Source of the DNA: Bacteroidales bacterium
GTDB taxonomy: Bacteria > Bacteroidota > Bacteroidia > Bacteroidales > UBA12077
Reading direction: 5' to 3'
DNA: 53,046 nucleotides
Assembly: GCA_018334675.1 (NCBI GenBank)
Contig: JAGXLL010000014.1
Location: 4,571 to 57,616, forward strand
How positions within the stretch are numbered: position 1 is the stretch's first letter; every line of letters starts with the position of its first letter. A model generated the notes under the pieces. That model ran no database searches. It saw nothing but the letters and a program-made list of their open reading frames with translations, and had not been told where the DNA came from. The translations under genes and the position numbers were made by a program. Below are positions 52,059 to 53,046 of the stretch, piece after piece.

Positions 52059-52760
52059 ATGAGGTATGCAGTTGGTGACATTCATGGATGCTATAAAACC
52101 CTGGTAAGATTGGTCGAGGAGAATCTTAAAGTACAAAAGGAGGATGAGATCTATTTTGTGGGGGATTATATTGACCGGGGGCCCCGATCGCGTCAGGTTG
52201 TAGATTACCTGATGGAACGCAAAGAGCAGGGTTATCGGTTTCACCTGGTTCGGGGCAACCATGAAGAGATGCTGATCGATGCCTGGGTTCATCAGACCCC
52301 GGATCCTTTTATGCTTTGGATGCTCAATGGGGCCGAAGAAACCCTGCTGAGCTATGGTATTGAATCCCAAAGATACATGGATGAAGCCTGCCTGAATGAG
52401 TTGCCTGAGGAACATGTTGATTTTTTCCGCAGTTTACCTTATTATATCGAGCTGGAGGATTATATCATTGTGCACGCCGGCATTAATTTCAAGGCCGGGG
52501 AGCCTTTTAAGGATACCCGTTCGATGGTTTGGTGCAGGAACTGCAGGAATGATTTGAAGCAATCCGGCAACCGTATGGTGGTATCCGGTCATACACCTAC
52601 CCCGCTGGAAAAGATTCGCAAACGATTAAGGAAGAACCATCCCAGGCTTGTCAATGTCGACGCAGGGTGTGTATACAATGTCTACCCGGAAATGGGCAAC
52701 CTTGCAGCTCTTGACCTGGATAACCATGTTCTTTACTGGGAAGAGAACATCGACTTCTGA
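52059..52760 (+). CDS. PPP-family serine/threonine protein phosphatase
   Basis: A 233-residue metallophosphatase of the PPP type (PrpA/ApaH-like). Motifs in order: GDIHGC (6-11), GDYIDRGPRS (about 35-44), GNHEEM (about 67-72), and VHAGIN with VSGHTPT near 135 and 178. It has no signal peptide, so it acts in the cytoplasm. It is followed 75 bp downstream by ppk1 on the same strand. It could remove phosphate from Ser/Thr or split diadenosine tetraphosphate; the sequence does not decide. Confidence 0.88.
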   Translation: MRYAVGDIHGCYKTLVRLVEENLKVQKEDEIYFVGDYIDRGPRSRQVVDYLMERKEQGYRFHLVRGNHEEMLIDAWVHQTPDPFMLWMLNGAEETLLSYGIESQRYMDEACLNELPEEHVDFFRSLPYYIELEDYIIVHAGINFKAGEPFKDTRSMVWCRNCRNDLKQSGNRMVVSGHTPTPLEKIRKRLRKNHPRLVNVDAGCVYNVYPEMGNLAALDLDNHVLYWEENIDF

Positions 52761-52835
52761 TAATCGTGGCTCCGATTGAATTTTTTGGGTAGTTGAAATA
52801 AAATGTGCTCATGTCCCAGCAAAAGTATAAAAGGT

Positions 52836-53046
52836 ATGGAAACAAAAGATATGGAACCAAACAACAATTCAGGACGATTTATAAACAGGGAGCTCAGTTG
52901 GTTGTCTTTTAACGACCGGGTGTTGCAGGAGGCGGCCGACCGGACCAATCCTTTGATACAGAGGATGCGGTTTCTGGGGATCTTCTCCAACAACCGCGAT
53001 GAGTTTTTTCGTGTCCGTGTAGCTACTGTTCGCAGGCTTGCAGCTT
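52836..53046 (+). CDS. ppk1: Polyphosphate kinase 1, N-terminal part (cut by window end)
   Basis: Only the first 70 codons are inside the window. The sequence [19 protein letters not shown] and [14 protein letters not shown] is the highly conserved N-terminal signature of Ppk1, which makes polyphosphate from ATP. The start could be the Met at 52836 or the one at 52851. Its closeness to the phosphatase and its theme of phosphate storage are of interest given the phosphate locus at the other end of the window, but the two are 44 kb apart. Confidence 0.9.
   Translation, partial: METKDMEPNNNSGRFINRELSWLSFNDRVLQEAADRTNPLIQRMRFLGIFSNNRDEFFRVRVATVRRLAA

Noticed and set aside
1-53046. tRNA, rRNA, prophage or secretion-island genes
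   Set aside because: Intergenic gaps were read for cloverleaf-like or known RNA sequences and phage genes; none was recognisable, though a covariance-model search was not possible.

Overview
The window looks like chromosomal DNA from a Bacteroidetes bacterium, probably of the Bacteroidales/Marinilabiliales type. Support comes from two TonB-dependent receptors with carboxypeptidase-like N-terminal domains, a lipoprotein with acidic residues after its lipid cysteine, DUF4293 and WbqC proteins, a very large type I signal peptidase, a bacterial Tricorn protease, and many exact copies of the Bacteroidetes -7 promoter motif TAnnTTTG a short way upstream of gene starts. I see no insertion sequence, prophage, CRISPR array, rRNA or tRNA. 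The DNA is gene-dense core genome carrying a few less ordinary modules.

Layout. 1-8.5 kb: a MORN-repeat protein, then a probable phosphate-acquisition locus (surface lipoprotein plus TonB receptor, a divergent PhoB-type response regulator, and a convergent Pit phosphate transporter fused to a PhoU-like tail). 8.6-9.6 kb: a SiaB/SiaC-type partner-switch pair. 9.7-11.75 kb: the NAD-salvage operon pncB-pncA. 11.9-18 kb: Tricorn protease, endonuclease III and a TPR sensor kinase. 18-22 kb: an ABC-F ATPase, then a sensor-fused nucleotidyltransferase with a metallophosphoesterase. 22-24.4 kb: a second TonB receptor. 24.5-27.8 kb: thrS-infC-rpmI-rplT. 27.9-34.4 kb: dapB, lepB, WbqC, a tetrapyrrole-methylase-fold enzyme, a PhnP-like hydrolase and a YfcC transporter. 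34.5-40.7 kb: ffh-folD, ridA, M13 peptidase and rocD. 40.9-44.5 kb: DUF4293, pyrBI, YigZ and a DMT transporter. 44.6-51.1 kb: dnaA, an MCE (MlaD) protein, an amidase and a divergent LptD. 51.2-53 kb: a GNAT protein, a PPP phosphatase and the start of ppk1.

The strongest unexplained signal is regulatory. Between the lipoprotein/TonB-receptor operon and the response regulator lie two divergent arrays of TTAA-type hexamers repeated exactly every 11 bp: four copies facing the lipoprotein (5143-5181) and five facing the regulator (5196-5245). A two-copy version (8460-8476) sits upstream of the -7 box of the phosphate transporter. Direct repeats with 11-bp period are how PhoB/PhoP-type regulators bind. 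I therefore infer an autoregulated phosphate-starvation circuit that drives an outer-membrane TonB receptor with a beta-helix lipoprotein partner instead of SusD. Other points of note: infC appears to start at AUA behind a perfect Shine-Dalgarno, a large nested inverted repeat follows lepB, a GAF-like/nucleotidyltransferase fusion is coupled to a phosphoesterase, and the SiaB/SiaC pair lacks its phosphatase and cyclase partners. All of this was read by eye; no alignments or structure predictions were run.
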